Positions 13,060 through 22,799 are shown, counted from the stretch's first letter. The stretch: 32,877 nt of DNA from Lishizhenia tianjinensis (GCA_945902115.1 CAMDLY010000028.1:1-32877); one strand, 5' to 3'. Notes: generated by a model not told the origin, from the sequence alone. A program made the numbers and translations.

Positions 13060-15129
13060 ATGCTAAAAGGGTTCATTTTTATCTTTTTATTTTTTTTCAG
13101 TTATCTTTCGTTTGCACAAGTGACCGCTGCTGACTGCATAAACGCTGTAAATATTTGTCAAAACGCTACCTTCTCAATTGATCCAAATGGACCAGGTTTC
13201 GTAGCTGATTTTCAATCAGGAAGTGTCTCAAACCCATCTACGAATCCAGCTTCATCCAATTCAGGGTGTCTTTTGTCTGGAGAATTGAATCCAACTTGGA
13301 TGATCATTAATGTCGCAGGTACTGGTACTTTGGAATTTTCTTTGGGCCAAGACAACAGTATAGGTTGCTATGATTGGATTATGTGGCCTTATTCTGCAAC
13401 TGCTTGTACGCAAATTTTTAATAATCAATTATCCCCAATTCGATGTAATTGGAATGGCCTTTGTGAGGGTTTCACTGGAATATCTACACCGCCGCCTGCA
13501 GGGGGCGAACAAAATAATTTTGAGCCTGAACTTAATGTTATAGTAGGTCAACAATACTTGTTGTGTTTATCTAATTATAGTAGTCAAACGACAAATTTAC
13601 CCTTGAATTTTTTTGGAACTGCAAATATTAGTTGTAATCCAGTACTGCCAATCACCGTAAATAGCAGTACAATCTGTCCAGGTCAGTCAGCTACCCTCAC
13701 AGCGAATGCCCCAGGCGCCACAGCATTTTCATGGTCTCCAGGTGGTCAAACCACGTCATCCATTACAATTTCGCCAAATAGTACAACAGCATACACTTGT
13801 ACCGCAACTGGACCTGGGGTGAACGGAGGCACAACAACTGGCGTTGCGAGTGGTACTGTTACCGTATTGTCAGCTAATAGCGCGCAGTGCGCATGTACCA
13901 CTACGGCATCTAACAATGGGCCTATTTGTGAAGGGGGCAATTTTAATTTAACGACCACAGCTGTTCCTGTTGGTTCATATTCTTGGACATTGAATGGCGC
14001 GCAGGTTGGTAATACACAAACCTTGAATTCCATGCCTGCCTCTTCCGCTGGCACATACACCTTTAATGTAACAGCAACAGATGGTGTTGGAAATGTTTGT
14101 ACCTCCTCTACACTCGTAACTATTCTCCCATTACCTGTTGTCAGTGCTGGTCCTGATGTATCTATTTGCAATGGTAATTCAGTAATACTTTCAGGTTCTG
14201 GTGCCTTAACTTATCAATGGAATAATGGTATTCAAAACGGAATTTCCTTTATACCTGTTCAAAATCAGTCATATACGGTAACAGGAACAGACCAAAATAA
14301 TTGTATTGGCTCAGATCAAGTCACAGTCAATTTATTGTACGCACAAATACCTTCAATTACAGCAAGTTCCATATTAGGATGTGTTCCTATGTCTGTCTCC
14401 TTTACAAATTCTAATCCTTCATCGACAGATTGCTCTTGGACTTTTGGTAATGGCAATTCATTTCAGGGTTGTGTTGGTGCTAGTACCACATACAATCAGC
14501 TAGGATGTTTTGATGTTACCTTACAATCTACGGATTCACAAGGCTGCGACACCATTGTAACTTTCAATGACATTGTCTGCACTGAAGAATCCATTGCGTC
14601 ATTTTATCCCAGTCCGGGAATTATAGGAGCTTCAAATTCAACAGTGAGTTTTTTTAATACCTCCGAAGGTGCAGTGTCATACCAATGGTTTTTCGGTGAT
14701 GGTGAATCATCCATTACACCAGAGCCTGTACATACTTATTCAACTTCTCTTCAAACAGGATATATAGCAACTTTAGTAACTACTTCTCAGGCTGGTTGTA
14801 CTGATACGATTTCGTCTCCGATACAGTATGAAGAACAAATCATCTTTTACGTCCCGAATTGCTTTACTCCAGATGCCGATGAGCACAATCAAATATTTCA
14901 ACCGATATTTAATTCTGGTTTTTCTGCCGAACAATGGAAAATGTCTATTTATAACCGATGGGGAGAGCTAATATTTGAATCTGTCGATCATAACCGTGGT
15001 TGGGATGGCTCATTTGGTGGAGAAGGAGGAGTGGTTCAAGGCGGAATTTATTCATGGGTTATACGTTATAAACCACCAAATAATGACGAAAAAGTCGTAG
15101 TTAGTGGTTTTGTCAATGTTCTTAGATAA
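13060..15129 (+). CDS. Secreted protein with PKD/Ig-like domains and T9SS type B sorting domain
   Basis: A 689-residue protein. Residues 1-20 are a signal peptide (ends YLSFAQ). Residues 21-195 form an N-terminal domain with paired cysteines and text such as CINAVNICQNATFS and NPTWMIINVAGTG, seen on many Bacteroidota gliding-associated proteins. Two or three Ig/PKD-like domains follow (about 195-430), then two PKD-type domains (CSWTFGNGN near 457, YQWFFGDGES near 540). The last 92 residues (598-689) are a type B (CHU_C) domain: VPNCFTPDADEHNQIF, MSIYNRWGELIFES, GWDGSFGG and GGIYSWVIRY. It should therefore cross the outer membrane through T9SS. The substrate or adhesion target is unknown. Transcription ends at the hairpin at 15147. 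Confidence 0.92.
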   Translation: MLKGFIFIFLFFFSYLSFAQVTAADCINAVNICQNATFSIDPNGPGFVADFQSGSVSNPSTNPASSNSGCLLSGELNPTWMIINVAGTGTLEFSLGQDNSIGCYDWIMWPYSATACTQIFNNQLSPIRCNWNGLCEGFTGISTPPPAGGEQNNFEPELNVIVGQQYLLCLSNYSSQTTNLPLNFFGTANISCNPVLPITVNSSTICPGQSATLTANAPGATAFSWSPGGQTTSSITISPNSTTAYTCTATGPGVNGGTTTGVASGTVTVLSANSAQCACTTTASNNGPICEGGNFNLTTTAVPVGSYSWTLNGAQVGNTQTLNSMPASSAGTYTFNVTATDGVGNVCTSSTLVTILPLPVVSAGPDVSICNGNSVILSGSGALTYQWNNGIQNGISFIPVQNQSYTVTGTDQNNCIGSDQVTVNLLYAQIPSITASSILGCVPMSVSFTNSNPSSTDCSWTFGNGNSFQGCVGASTTYNQLGCFDVTLQSTDSQGCDTIVTFNDIVCTEESIASFYPSPGIIGASNSTVSFFNTSEGAVSYQWFFGDGESSITPEPVHTYSTSLQTGYIATLVTTSQAGCTDTISSPIQYEEQIIFYVPNCFTPDADEHNQIFQPIFNSGFSAEQWKMSIYNRWGELIFESVDHNRGWDGSFGGEGGVVQGGIYSWVIRYKPPNNDEKVVVSGFVNVLR

Positions 15130-15146
15130 TTCAATAAACTAGTTAA

Positions 15147-15181
15147 AAAGAAAAAGGCTACAACTAGTAGCCTTTTTCTTT
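15147..15181. terminator. Bidirectional terminator between the T9SS gene and sdhB
   Basis: A perfect 15-bp stem (15147-15161 with 15167-15181) around AACTA, core GGCTAC/GTAGCC, flanked by A-rich and T-rich runs on each side. It separates two convergent genes and can serve both. Confidence 0.92.
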
Positions 15182-15201
15182 AATTCTGTTGTCGTATTAT
15201 T

Positions 15202-15969
15202 TTATTTTTCAGAGGTAATACTTGCTTTCAAAAATTCGCGATTCATTCGTGCGATATTTTCAATCGAAATACCTTTAGGACATTCAACCTCACACGCACC
15301 TGTGTTTGTGCAATTTCCAAATCCTTCCTCATCCATTTGACGTACCATGTTCAAAACACGCTCTTTAGCTTCAACTCTTCCTTGAGGAAGTAAAGCATAT
15401 TGTGAGACTTTTGCCCCAACGAACAACATGGCAGACCCATTTTTACATGAAGCAACACAAGCGCCGCATCCTATACAAGCTGCTGCTTGAAAAGCCTTGT
15501 CAGCATTTACTTTAGGCACGGGTATGGCATTTGCATCCATCGTTCTTCCCGAAGTGTTCACTGAAATAAACCCACCAGCTTGCTGAATTCTATCAAAAGA
15601 ACTTCTATCTACAACTAAATCTTTCACAATAGGAAATGCAGCCGAGCGCCAAGGTTCTACATAAATTGTATCTCCGTCATTGAAGAGACGCATATGAAGT
15701 TGACAAGTGGTGATTCCTCTATCAGGACCATGCGCTCTTCCATTAATATAGAGTGAACACATACCGCAAATACCTTCTCTACAATCGTGGTCGAAAGCAA
15801 CTGGTTCTTTACGTTCATTAATCAATTGTTCATTTAGTTGATCCAACATTTCAAGGAAGGAACTATCTGTTGACACATTGTTCAAGGTATAAGTTTCCAT
15901 TTGACCTTTGGCATCTTTGTTTTTTTGACGCCAAATTTTCAAGGTAATATTGATGCTTTTCGATGCCAT
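15202..15969 (-). CDS. sdhB: Succinate dehydrogenase iron-sulfur subunit
   Basis: A 255-residue electron-transfer subunit of complex II. The plant-type ferredoxin domain binds [2Fe-2S] through C63, C68, C71 and C89. The C-terminal domain supplies C165-I-G-C-G-A-C171-V-A-S-C175 and C220...C226...C230-P for the [4Fe-4S] and [3Fe-4S] clusters. It passes electrons from SdhA to the haem-bearing SdhC. It is the last gene of sdhC-sdhA-sdhB, six bases after sdhA. Fumarate reductase of the same family cannot be excluded by sequence, but the setting fits an aerobic TCA enzyme. Confidence 0.96.
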   Translation of the reverse strand: MASKSINITLKIWRQKNKDAKGQMETYTLNNVSTDSSFLEMLDQLNEQLINERKEPVAFDHDCREGICGMCSLYINGRAHGPDRGITTCQLHMRLFNDGDTIYVEPWRSAAFPIVKDLVVDRSSFDRIQQAGGFISVNTSGRTMDANAIPVPKVNADKAFQAAACIGCGACVASCKNGSAMLFVGAKVSQYALLPQGRVEAKERVLNMVRQMDEEGFGNCTNTGACEVECPKGISIENIARMNREFLKASITSEK

Positions 15970-15975
15970 ATCAGG

Positions 15976-17985
15976 TTATTTATAGTTTCTTGCTGCAATT
16001 TTGATTGCTTCGTATTTCAATTCTTCTTTGTGCAAAACAGATTGTGTGGCGTCGTTACCTTTGTATTCCCAAGCTGCTGCGTACTTGAAGTTTTCATCGT
16101 CACGCAAAGTTTCTCCTTCTGCATCTTGGTATTCTTCACGGAAGTGGCCACCGCAACTTTCGTTTCTATGTAGGGCATCAACCGCCATTAATTGTCCCAA
16201 TTCAATAAAGTCAGCCACGCGAAGTGCTTTTTCCAGCTCAGGATTCATTTCATTGGCATCCCCAGGAACATAAACGTCTTTATAAAATTCATCCCTAAGT
16301 TGACCAATTTCTTCAATAGCTTCTTTCAATCCTGCTTCGCTTCTTCCCATTCCAATTTTATTCCACACAATTAAGCCCAGTCTTTTGTGGAAATAATCTA
16401 CTGTTTTCGTTCCATTGTTCGCTAGGAACTTTTGAATAGAATTCTTGACTTCATTCTCAGCGTCTTCAAACTCAGGTGAATCTGTTGAAATGTTGCCTGT
16501 TCGTATTTCGTTTGCTAAATAATCTGAAAGGGTATAAGGTAACACAAAGTAGCCATCTGCTAGTCCTTGCATGAGTGCCGATGCACCCAATCTATTGGCG
16601 CCGTGGTCAGAAAAATTCGCTTCTCCTGTTACGAAACATCCGGGGATGGTACTTTGTAGATTATAGTCAACCCATACTCCTCCCATCGTGTAATGCACAG
16701 CAGGATAAATTTTCATAGGAGTTTCATATGGGTTTTCATCTGTGATTTTCTGGTACATCGTGAAAAGGTTACCGTACTTCTCTCCAATCCATTGTTTACC
16801 GAGTTCCAGAATACGTTCGTCTGAAGCACTGTGCTCCCCCTTCGCAAAAGCAGCTTGTTTTCCTTTACTTCTAATTTCAGAGGCAAAGTCAAGATATACT
16901 CCCTCATTAGTATCGTTGGCTTCAATACCGAAACCTGCATCGCATCTTTCTTTAGCAGCGCGAGAAGCAACATCTCGTGGAACCAAGTTACCAAAAGCTG
17001 GATATCTTCTCTCAAGAAAATAATCTCTTTCTTCTTCTGGTATTTGGGTTGGTTTTAAATTTCCTGATCGAATTGCTTCAGCATCCTCTTTCTTTTTGGG
17101 AACCCAAATTCGTCCGGAGTTTCTCAGAGATTCAGACATTAACGTCAATTTAGACTGATTGGTTCCGTGCACGGGAATGCAAGTGGGATGAATTTGCACG
17201 AAACAAGGATTAGCAAATAAAGCCCCTCTTTTGTGAATTTTCCATGCTGCCGAAACATTACTTCTCATAGCATTAGTAGAGAGGAAGTAAACATTGCCGT
17301 AACCTCCCGAGGCAAGAACTACTGCGTGAGCTGCATGCCTTTCAATTTCTCCAGTAACTAAATTTCGCGCAATAATGCCACGTGCCTTACCATCTACAAC
17401 GACAATATCGAGCATTTCGTGACGGTGATACATTTTTACCCTCCCAAGACCAATTTGTCTTGAAAGCGCGGAATAAGCACCTAATAAAAGTTGTTGACCC
17501 GTCTGACCTGCAGCATAAAATGTGCGTTGTACTTGCGTACCTCCAAATGATCTGTTGTCAAGAAGACCCCCATATTCACGGGCAAAAGGAACGCCTTGAG
17601 CCACACATTGGTCAATTATATTTCCAGAAACCTCAGCCAGACGATGCACATTTCCTTCGCGTGCTCTGTAATCCCCACCTTTGATGGTGTCATAGAATAA
17701 TCTGTATACTGAGTCTCCATCGTTTTGATAGTTTTTAGCCGCATTGATGCCGCCTTGAGCTGCGATAGAGTGAGCCCTTCTTGGAGAATCTTGAAAACAA
17801 AATGCACTTACATTGTAGCCCATTTCGCCCAAGGATGCTGCAGCCGAAGAACCCGCTAAACCTGTTCCGACTATGATAACATCAATTTTCGGACGGTTGT
17901 TGGGCGCAACTAGCTTCATGTTATTTTTGTGATTGGCCCATTTCTCAGCTATTGGACCTTCAGGAATTTTAGAATCTAATTTCAT
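15976..17985 (-). CDS. sdhA: Succinate dehydrogenase flavoprotein subunit
   Basis: A 669-residue FAD protein that oxidises succinate to fumarate. The FAD-binding loop is G40-T-G-L-A-G45, and covalent FAD attachment is expected at H72 in [16 protein letters not shown]. Other marks: [40 protein letters not shown] near the active site, GGVWVDYN and [30 protein letters not shown]. The 669-residue length fits the longer Bacteroidota/epsilon-type form. It lies 10 bases after sdhC, same transcript. Confidence 0.96.
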   Translation of the reverse strand: MKLDSKIPEGPIAEKWANHKNNMKLVAPNNRPKIDVIIVGTGLAGSSAAASLGEMGYNVSAFCFQDSPRRAHSIAAQGGINAAKNYQNDGDSVYRLFYDTIKGGDYRAREGNVHRLAEVSGNIIDQCVAQGVPFAREYGGLLDNRSFGGTQVQRTFYAAGQTGQQLLLGAYSALSRQIGLGRVKMYHRHEMLDIVVVDGKARGIIARNLVTGEIERHAAHAVVLASGGYGNVYFLSTNAMRSNVSAAWKIHKRGALFANPCFVQIHPTCIPVHGTNQSKLTLMSESLRNSGRIWVPKKKEDAEAIRSGNLKPTQIPEEERDYFLERRYPAFGNLVPRDVASRAAKERCDAGFGIEANDTNEGVYLDFASEIRSKGKQAAFAKGEHSASDERILELGKQWIGEKYGNLFTMYQKITDENPYETPMKIYPAVHYTMGGVWVDYNLQSTIPGCFVTGEANFSDHGANRLGASALMQGLADGYFVLPYTLSDYLANEIRTGNISTDSPEFEDAENEVKNSIQKFLANNGTKTVDYFHKRLGLIVWNKIGMGRSEAGLKEAIEEIGQLRDEFYKDVYVPGDANEMNPELEKALRVADFIELGQLMAVDALHRNESCGGHFREEYQDAEGETLRDDENFKYAAAWEYKGNDATQSVLHKEELKYEAIKIAARNYK

Positions 17986-17995
17986 ATATATTTCC

Positions 17996-18847
17996 TTATT
18001 TAATGAAAATTAATATCGGAATCAAAGCAAATAATAAGGGCACAATTACTGCAAATCCTTGCCCGATTCTTTTAATCAATTGATTGTATTTTGGATGATT
18101 TAACCCAAGAGATTGAAAACCCGAAGCAAAGCCATGCCATAAGTGAAATCCTAGTACTGCCATGCTGCCAGCGTATATAAGCAGATATAACAGCGCTAAA
18201 TTGTTCACATCCGGATTAAAGAAATCCATCACCACAGTATGGAGGTCACGGTAACCTTCTGCTAACTTCAAGTTTGATGATTTTAAAAAAAGCTCAGTAC
18301 CTTTCTCTTCAATTTGAGCAGTATCTTTTGGTATTGGATTAACGCTCGGAACATGCGTGTAATAATAATCTATGTTAGGGGATTGCCCCAAATGTTCATC
18401 GATTTTCAGTTTGTAGGTATGTAGAGGTATTTCCTCTGAAATTTTCATTTTCCACCAGAAATTCGCCATGTGCGTCACTATGAATACTAAAATAAGCGAG
18501 CCTAATACGGCCATCCATCGAGAAGGTAGAGATGAATTTGCGGACGGCTTGGTATATACGTAATTAACGGGTCTTGCTTTTTTATTTTGAATAGTTAACA
18601 TTATTCCATCAACAGCGTGAAAAATTATGGAAGCATAAGTTACGTAGGACAGAACTTTGATAAATATATTATGCCCCATGAAATAGGCATATTCATTGAA
18701 AGCTCTTCTGCCTTCTTCCCCTGTATTCAGAATCAATTGCAAATTACCCAATAGGTGTCCTACTAAGAAAGTACACAAGAATAAACCAGTAATTGCCATC
18801 CAATATTTTTTGGCAATCGAAGACTTGATTAGTGCGGAATTACTCAT
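17996..18847 (-). CDS. sdhC: Succinate dehydrogenase cytochrome b subunit
   Basis: A 283-residue membrane anchor of the single-polypeptide type (no separate SdhD), with five membrane segments near 16-38, 62-84, 112-131, 216-236 and 262-281. It carries candidate haem-ligating histidines H31, H77, H126 and H235/H238 in [26 protein letters not shown] and [13 protein letters not shown]. The protein reduces menaquinone. It is longer than the roughly 220-230 residues I expect for this family, because of a polar loop of about 65 residues (137-200) between segments 3 and 4. It is the first gene of the operon, with a strong promoter at 18872-18904. Confidence 0.93.
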   Translation of the reverse strand: MSNSALIKSSIAKKYWMAITGLFLCTFLVGHLLGNLQLILNTGEEGRRAFNEYAYFMGHNIFIKVLSYVTYASIIFHAVDGIMLTIQNKKARPVNYVYTKPSANSSLPSRWMAVLGSLILVFIVTHMANFWWKMKISEEIPLHTYKLKIDEHLGQSPNIDYYYTHVPSVNPIPKDTAQIEEKGTELFLKSSNLKLAEGYRDLHTVVMDFFNPDVNNLALLYLLIYAGSMAVLGFHLWHGFASGFQSLGLNHPKYNQLIKRIGQGFAVIVPLLFALIPILIFIK

Positions 18848-18871
18848 AAGTTTAAAACTTTAATTTGACTG

Positions 18872-18904
18872 CAAATTTAATGCATTGAACAACGCATTAC
18901 AAAA
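18872..18904 (-). promoter_or_regulatory. Promoter of the sdhCAB operon
   Basis: On the minus strand: TTTTG (18904-18900), a 20-bp spacer, then TAAATTTG (18879-18872), an exact TAnnTTTG. The predicted leader to the sdhC ATG is about 18-20 nt. It is the clearest Bacteroidota sigma-A promoter in the window. Confidence 0.75.
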
Positions 18905-18924
18905 TAAGTTCTTATTTAGAACAA

Positions 18925-19821
18925 TTATAGATAAGATAGATTTACTTCTGCTGAATCAACAGAAAAAATAACATTAGCTCCCACTTTCATCGCTCGATTA
19001 TCAGCAATGTGCCCACAAGGAAAATCAAAAGCCACAGGTATTTTTGAGAAAGTTAAATGCTGTAAAATAATCTCAGGTACGTTCATACCGATGGTATCTG
19101 AAGTGTCTTTCATATCTGTCATTCCGCCGACGATTAGGCCTCTAATGAGTTCAAATACACCAAATTTTTTAAGTGTAAAAAGCATCCTGTCAAGATGATA
19201 GAGTTGCTCGGATAAATCTTCAATAAATAATATGGCGTCTTTGAATATGTAACTGTCTTTGGTTGCTAATAGAGAGTATATTATACTTAAGTTTCCCCCA
19301 ACAAGTACCCCCTCTGCGGAACCTATTTTATAGTTGGCCTTACTTGGGTAATTTATGATAATTTCACCTCCGCAAATCGAATCAATTAATGTATTTAATG
19401 CCTCAGAAGAATTTTCTTTATAATTCAAGGGCATAGAACCGTGAATAGATTGAATCCCTAGGTTGTATAGTCGATGATGAAATACGGTGATGTCACTAAA
19501 CCCAATTAGCCATTTAGGTTCACGAAGCATTGTTGCCCAATTTATACTATCTAAAATTCGAATACATCCATATCCTCCTCTGGCACATACTATAGCTTTT
19601 ACATCCGGAGACTCTATTGCATATTGTAAATCTGATTGTCTAATAACATCTGTACCTGAAAAATAACCAGACTTTCCCCGACAATTTGGCGAAACCTCTG
19701 TGCGGAAGCCGTGAGAATGGAAAAATTCAACAGCATATTGAATAAATTCCGGCTCAATTGCTTTCGCGGGAGCCGTTATATAAATTAAATCACCTTTAGT
19801 TAGTGCTTTTGGGGGAATCAT
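18925..19821 (-). CDS. ldcA: LD-carboxypeptidase (peptidase S66 family)
   Basis: A 298-residue member of family S66, which removes the terminal D-Ala from tetrapeptides during peptidoglycan recycling, or cleaves related amide compounds. The Ser-Glu-His triad is S109 in WLIGFSDIT, E201 in LFIEDLSEQLYHLDRML and H271 in PCGHIADN. ARGGYGCIRIL (80-90), IHGSMP and VGGNLSII also match. No signal peptide is seen, so it acts in the cytosol. It overlaps ispD by four bases (ATGA), in a block with a lipid kinase and an ECF sigma factor. Confidence 0.92.
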   Translation of the reverse strand: MIPPKALTKGDLIYITAPAKAIEPEFIQYAVEFFHSHGFRTEVSPNCRGKSGYFSGTDVIRQSDLQYAIESPDVKAIVCARGGYGCIRILDSINWATMLREPKWLIGFSDITVFHHRLYNLGIQSIHGSMPLNYKENSSEALNTLIDSICGGEIIINYPSKANYKIGSAEGVLVGGNLSIIYSLLATKDSYIFKDAILFIEDLSEQLYHLDRMLFTLKKFGVFELIRGLIVGGMTDMKDTSDTIGMNVPEIILQHLTFSKIPVAFDFPCGHIADNRAMKVGANVIFSVDSAEVNLSYL

Positions 19822-20489
19822 TTTTTCCTCGTCAATAAGGTTTCTGCGACCTGCATATCAAAACGTGTAGTTATCTTGATATTTTCCTCGTTCCCCTCGA
19901 TAAGGTGAATGGGAAGCCCCATTCGCTCGGCAAGACTCGCATCATCCGTGAATGACTCATCATAAGGTTGCTCGTAGATTTGTTTTAAGACATCGGTGTG
20001 AAAGCATTGTGGGGTTTGTACAAGCCTATATTCAGTTCGATTTAACGCATGTGTAGTTTCATTTTTTACAAAACGAATTGATTCCTTTATCTGAATTACG
20101 GGTACTACAACTTTATGGTTTTCAAGGGCTCGGAAACTATTTTTTATTAATTCTTGACTAGCGAATGGCCTAACCCCATCGTGGACTGCTACGAAATCTC
20201 CTGTGACTCTATTGAGTGCATTTTTAATAGAAAAAAAACGTTCCTCACCGCCACTTATAACCGCGTGCGGGATACGAAAGTAGTGTTTGTCAACGAGTGT
20301 CTCCCAGTAGCCTTTCCAAGCGGAAGGTAAGGTTAAAAATATTTCAATCTCTTTATCTATGTTATGGAACAACTCTATGGTATGCATCAAAATTGGTTTT
20401 GCTCCAATCGTGATGAATTGCTTCGGTAAATCGCTTTCCATTCTTTTTCCAATACCACCTGCGGTAATTATAACACTTTTATTCGCCAT
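19818..20489 (-). CDS. ispD: 2-C-methyl-D-erythritol 4-phosphate cytidylyltransferase
   Basis: A 223-residue nucleotidyltransferase that makes CDP-ME from CTP and MEP in the MEP isoprenoid route. The N-terminal signature is VIITAGGIGKRMESDLPKQF; it starts with TAGG rather than the more frequent AAGxG, but keeps K15, R16 and K23. VAVHDGVRPFAS (about 98-109) and TPQCFHTDVL with FTDDASLAERMG follow, all family-conserved. MEP-pathway products feed the carotenoids made from genes elsewhere in the window. It starts 13 bases after the lipid-kinase gene. Confidence 0.95.
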   Translation of the reverse strand: MANKSVIITAGGIGKRMESDLPKQFITIGAKPILMHTIELFHNIDKEIEIFLTLPSAWKGYWETLVDKHYFRIPHAVISGGEERFFSIKNALNRVTGDFVAVHDGVRPFASQELIKNSFRALENHKVVVPVIQIKESIRFVKNETTHALNRTEYRLVQTPQCFHTDVLKQIYEQPYDESFTDDASLAERMGLPIHLIEGNEENIKITTRFDMQVAETLLTRKK

Positions 20490-20502
20490 TACTCAAATCT
20501 AG

Positions 20503-21393
20503 TCAATTTTTTAAAGAAGCAGTAATCAGATTGAATTTATGCGCGGATAAACCAATTTTAAAGGTATTCCCGGAAATTAATTCACCGTCACATTCCCCGT
20601 AGATTATCTTTGGTGAAGAAATGGAATAATCTAAATTTTTACCATACTCTACCTCAGGGTGTGTTAATTTAATCCCTCTTTTTACCTTGCTTAAATTAAT
20701 CAGGTAGTCAATTAAAGTTACATTTTTAAAGAAAGAGTGATGTAAAAGTTGATCATTTACCTTCGCGTCTGGTTGTACAATCAATCCATCTGCAAACATA
20801 GGACCATTACAAAATGCGAGCAAGAGAATTTCCCCCTCTATTATTTTATCACCAATGTCAATCTTTACTTTTTTATTTCTATGAAAAATAAACGTGCGTA
20901 ATATTGCCAGTCCATAAGAAAACCTGGTTCCAAAGCACCTTCTGTATTGTGTAAGTTTACGGACGACCTCACCGCCAAATCCAATATCACAAATATTAAC
21001 GAAATATCTGATTTCTTCGTCGTATTTAACAAAAGGCACATCGACTTCTATCAGCTGAGGATTAAGCAATGTATCAATAAAATTATCCATTGTTATGTTA
21101 GCCTGTATTCCTCTAGTAAAGTCATTACCTGTTCCATAAGGAATTATGGCAATCTTAGGTCCATTTTTATTAGATACCCAACCATTGATAACTTCATTAA
21201 CAGTTCCATCACCACCTATAATTAAAATGATATCTTCCTCAATGTTTTTCGCGATTTCAGCAGCGTGCATTGGAGCTATTGTTTCTGAGAGGTGAAAAGA
21301 GGCACCAAAAACTGTTTGACAATTAGCTAAGAAAATCTGTAATTTTTTAGATTTTTTCTTGCCCCCATGAAGTATGCAATGAATTGTTTTCAC
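20503..21393 (-). CDS. Diacylglycerol/lipid kinase family protein
   Basis: A 296-residue member of the DAGK catalytic / YegS-like family, which phosphorylates a lipid alcohol with ATP. The signature loop is IIGGDGTVNEVINGW (G60-G-D-G-T64), followed by IPYGTGNDFTRG (GTGND at 87-91), then the C-terminal beta-sandwich with DIGFGGEVVRKLTQ and CDGELISG. No membrane segment is visible. The lipid substrate (diacylglycerol, undecaprenol or other) cannot be told. It follows the anti-sigma-like gene by 20 bases on the same strand. Confidence 0.9.
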   Translation of the reverse strand: MKTIHCILHGGKKKSKKLQIFLANCQTVFGASFHLSETIAPMHAAEIAKNIEEDIILIIGGDGTVNEVINGWVSNKNGPKIAIIPYGTGNDFTRGIQANITMDNFIDTLLNPQLIEVDVPFVKYDEEIRYFVNICDIGFGGEVVRKLTQYRRCFGTRFSYGLAILRTFIFHRNKKVKIDIGDKIIEGEILLLAFCNGPMFADGLIVQPDAKVNDQLLHHSFFKNVTLIDYLINLSKVKRGIKLTHPEVEYGKNLDYSISSPKIIYGECDGELISGNTFKIGLSAHKFNLITASLKN

Positions 21394-21413
21394 GGCATAA
21401 AATTAATGGGATA

Positions 21414-22235
21414 TTAATATTTAACTTCTAAGTTGGTATATTTTTTATACAACTCTCCAAGACTATCTTTTCCGGTGATGAAATATATGTAAGATCCTGA
21501 TGGAACTAAATCGCCATTTTTATCACGTCCATCCCACATAAATTCAGTTCCTTGGAAAGTAAATTGAACCTGCCCTTTCATATTTAATACCACTAAAGAG
21601 ACATCCTCAAGTTGGGTCATATTTATAGTCAATAGATCATTGCTTCCATCACCATTAGGGGTAAAAATATTTGGCAATAAAAGTTCAAGGTCACTAGATT
21701 TAGGTGCGCGTTGATCTTCATTTACTATTGGTGTTTCCTTGATAGTTGAATTTTTCATAACCTCAGCTATTGGTTTACTGCTGCTTTCAATGTTATTTGG
21801 CGTAACTTTTTCCGAAAGAGAATGTTGCGTTGAGGTTTGTTGAACTGACACGGGTGTTTCTGAATAAATTTCAGCTTCTTTCAACACATTTTCAATAGGT
21901 CTATTTTGAAACTTGATAGATTCGATTTCGTCTCGATTTAGACTATTATTCGATGGTGTTTTTTCCTTGTTATCAAAGGTTTGCTGCTTTGGTGTTTCGA
22001 TTGTCTTTTTTTCTTGTTGACTAGTATCAACTGTAAAATAGAGAACGCTGGTTACTGTTGCTGCAACAACAGAAACACCAATTGCAACTTTTGAGAGGAG
22101 ACTTAAGCCAGTAGAGATAGAACTTGTATTTGAAATAGCTGTGGAGACATTAGACCAAATTTCAGGACGCACTGAAGACTCAAAGTTATCTAACTTGTTC
22201 TTTAATAAGTTATTAAATAAATCTTTATCTTCCAT
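21414..22235 (-). CDS. Membrane anti-sigma-like protein with C-terminal T9SS type B-like domain
   Basis: A 273-residue protein directly downstream of an ECF sigma gene, sharing a TAATG junction. The N-terminal 45 residues (DLFNNLLKNKLDNFESSVRPEIWSNV as one short region) match the cytosolic segment seen on many Bacteroidota proteins encoded after sigma genes. A single membrane span lies at 48-67. Residues 70-182 are a Ser/Thr/Gln/Glu/Lys-rich, probably disordered spacer. Residues 185-273 look like a type B/gliding-associated C-terminal domain: LLPNIFTPNGDGSNDLLTI, VVLNMKGQVQF, MWDGRDKNGDLVPSGSYIYFI, ending LEVKY. There is no cleavable signal peptide. I infer a sigma-sequestering membrane protein whose outer domain senses an envelope state. 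No zinc-finger HHCC motif is present. Confidence 0.75.
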   Translation of the reverse strand: MEDKDLFNNLLKNKLDNFESSVRPEIWSNVSTAISNTSSISTGLSLLSKVAIGVSVVAATVTSVLYFTVDTSQQEKKTIETPKQQTFDNKEKTPSNNSLNRDEIESIKFQNRPIENVLKEAEIYSETPVSVQQTSTQHSLSEKVTPNNIESSSKPIAEVMKNSTIKETPIVNEDQRAPKSSDLELLLPNIFTPNGDGSNDLLTINMTQLEDVSLVVLNMKGQVQFTFQGTEFMWDGRDKNGDLVPSGSYIYFITGKDSLGELYKKYTNLEVKY

Positions 22236-22759
22236 TATTTCTTTTCAATTCGTTCTCTTAAATAAGCCCTTGCTCGGAGGTATTGCGATTTAGATGTGCT
22301 TTCGGTTATCTTTAAATGCGCAGCAATATCCTGATGACTGAAACCTTCAATTGCAAACATATTGAATACCACTCTGTAACCATCAGGCATTTTTTGGATA
22401 AGCTTAAGTAAATCTCCTGCAGCTATATTTTCTAGAATTCTGTCGTTTGATACTAATTTGTATTCTACTTCATCAGTGGACTGATCACCTAATAATTTAG
22501 CATTTTTTCTTATTTGATCGATACAGGTATTTACTACAATTCGTCTAATCCAACCTTCTAATGACCCTTCGTTTTTATATTTATTTAAATAGCTAAAAAC
22601 CTTGGTCATACTATCTTGCAGCATATCCTCGGCTTCTTGGCTGTTTTTCATATATCTTAGACAAACAGTCATCATTTTAGGGGCAAACTTGTCAAAAAAC
22701 GTTTTTTGTGCTCTTGGATTTCCTTTTAAACATTCGGCAACGAGTGTAATTTCATCCAT
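22235..22759 (-). CDS. ECF-type RNA polymerase sigma factor
   Basis: A 174-residue sigma-70 family factor with only regions 2 and 4. Region 2 (about 15-85) includes CLRYMKNSQEAEDMLQDSMTKVF and EGWIRRIVVNTCIDQIRK. Region 4 (about 115-170) includes MPDGYRVVFNMFAIEGFSHQDIAAHL followed by the helix ITESTSKSQYLRARAYLR. The gene heads a compact minus-strand block: sigma, anti-sigma-like, lipid kinase, ispD, ldcA. An exact -7 element lies 41 bp upstream of its start. Targets are unknown. Confidence 0.95.
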   Translation of the reverse strand: MDEITLVAECLKGNPRAQKTFFDKFAPKMMTVCLRYMKNSQEAEDMLQDSMTKVFSYLNKYKNEGSLEGWIRRIVVNTCIDQIRKNAKLLGDQSTDEVEYKLVSNDRILENIAAGDLLKLIQKMPDGYRVVFNMFAIEGFSHQDIAAHLKITESTSKSQYLRARAYLRERIEKK

Positions 22760-22799
22760 ATTACCCTTTAAAGACTTGTGATATGATTAAAAAGTTGCA

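Noticed and set aside
13746-14171. 141-codon open frame on the minus strand
   Set aside because: Antisense to the Thr/Ser-rich Ig/PKD region of the T9SS type B gene; low-complexity Val/Pro/Thr composition is expected from such a shadow.
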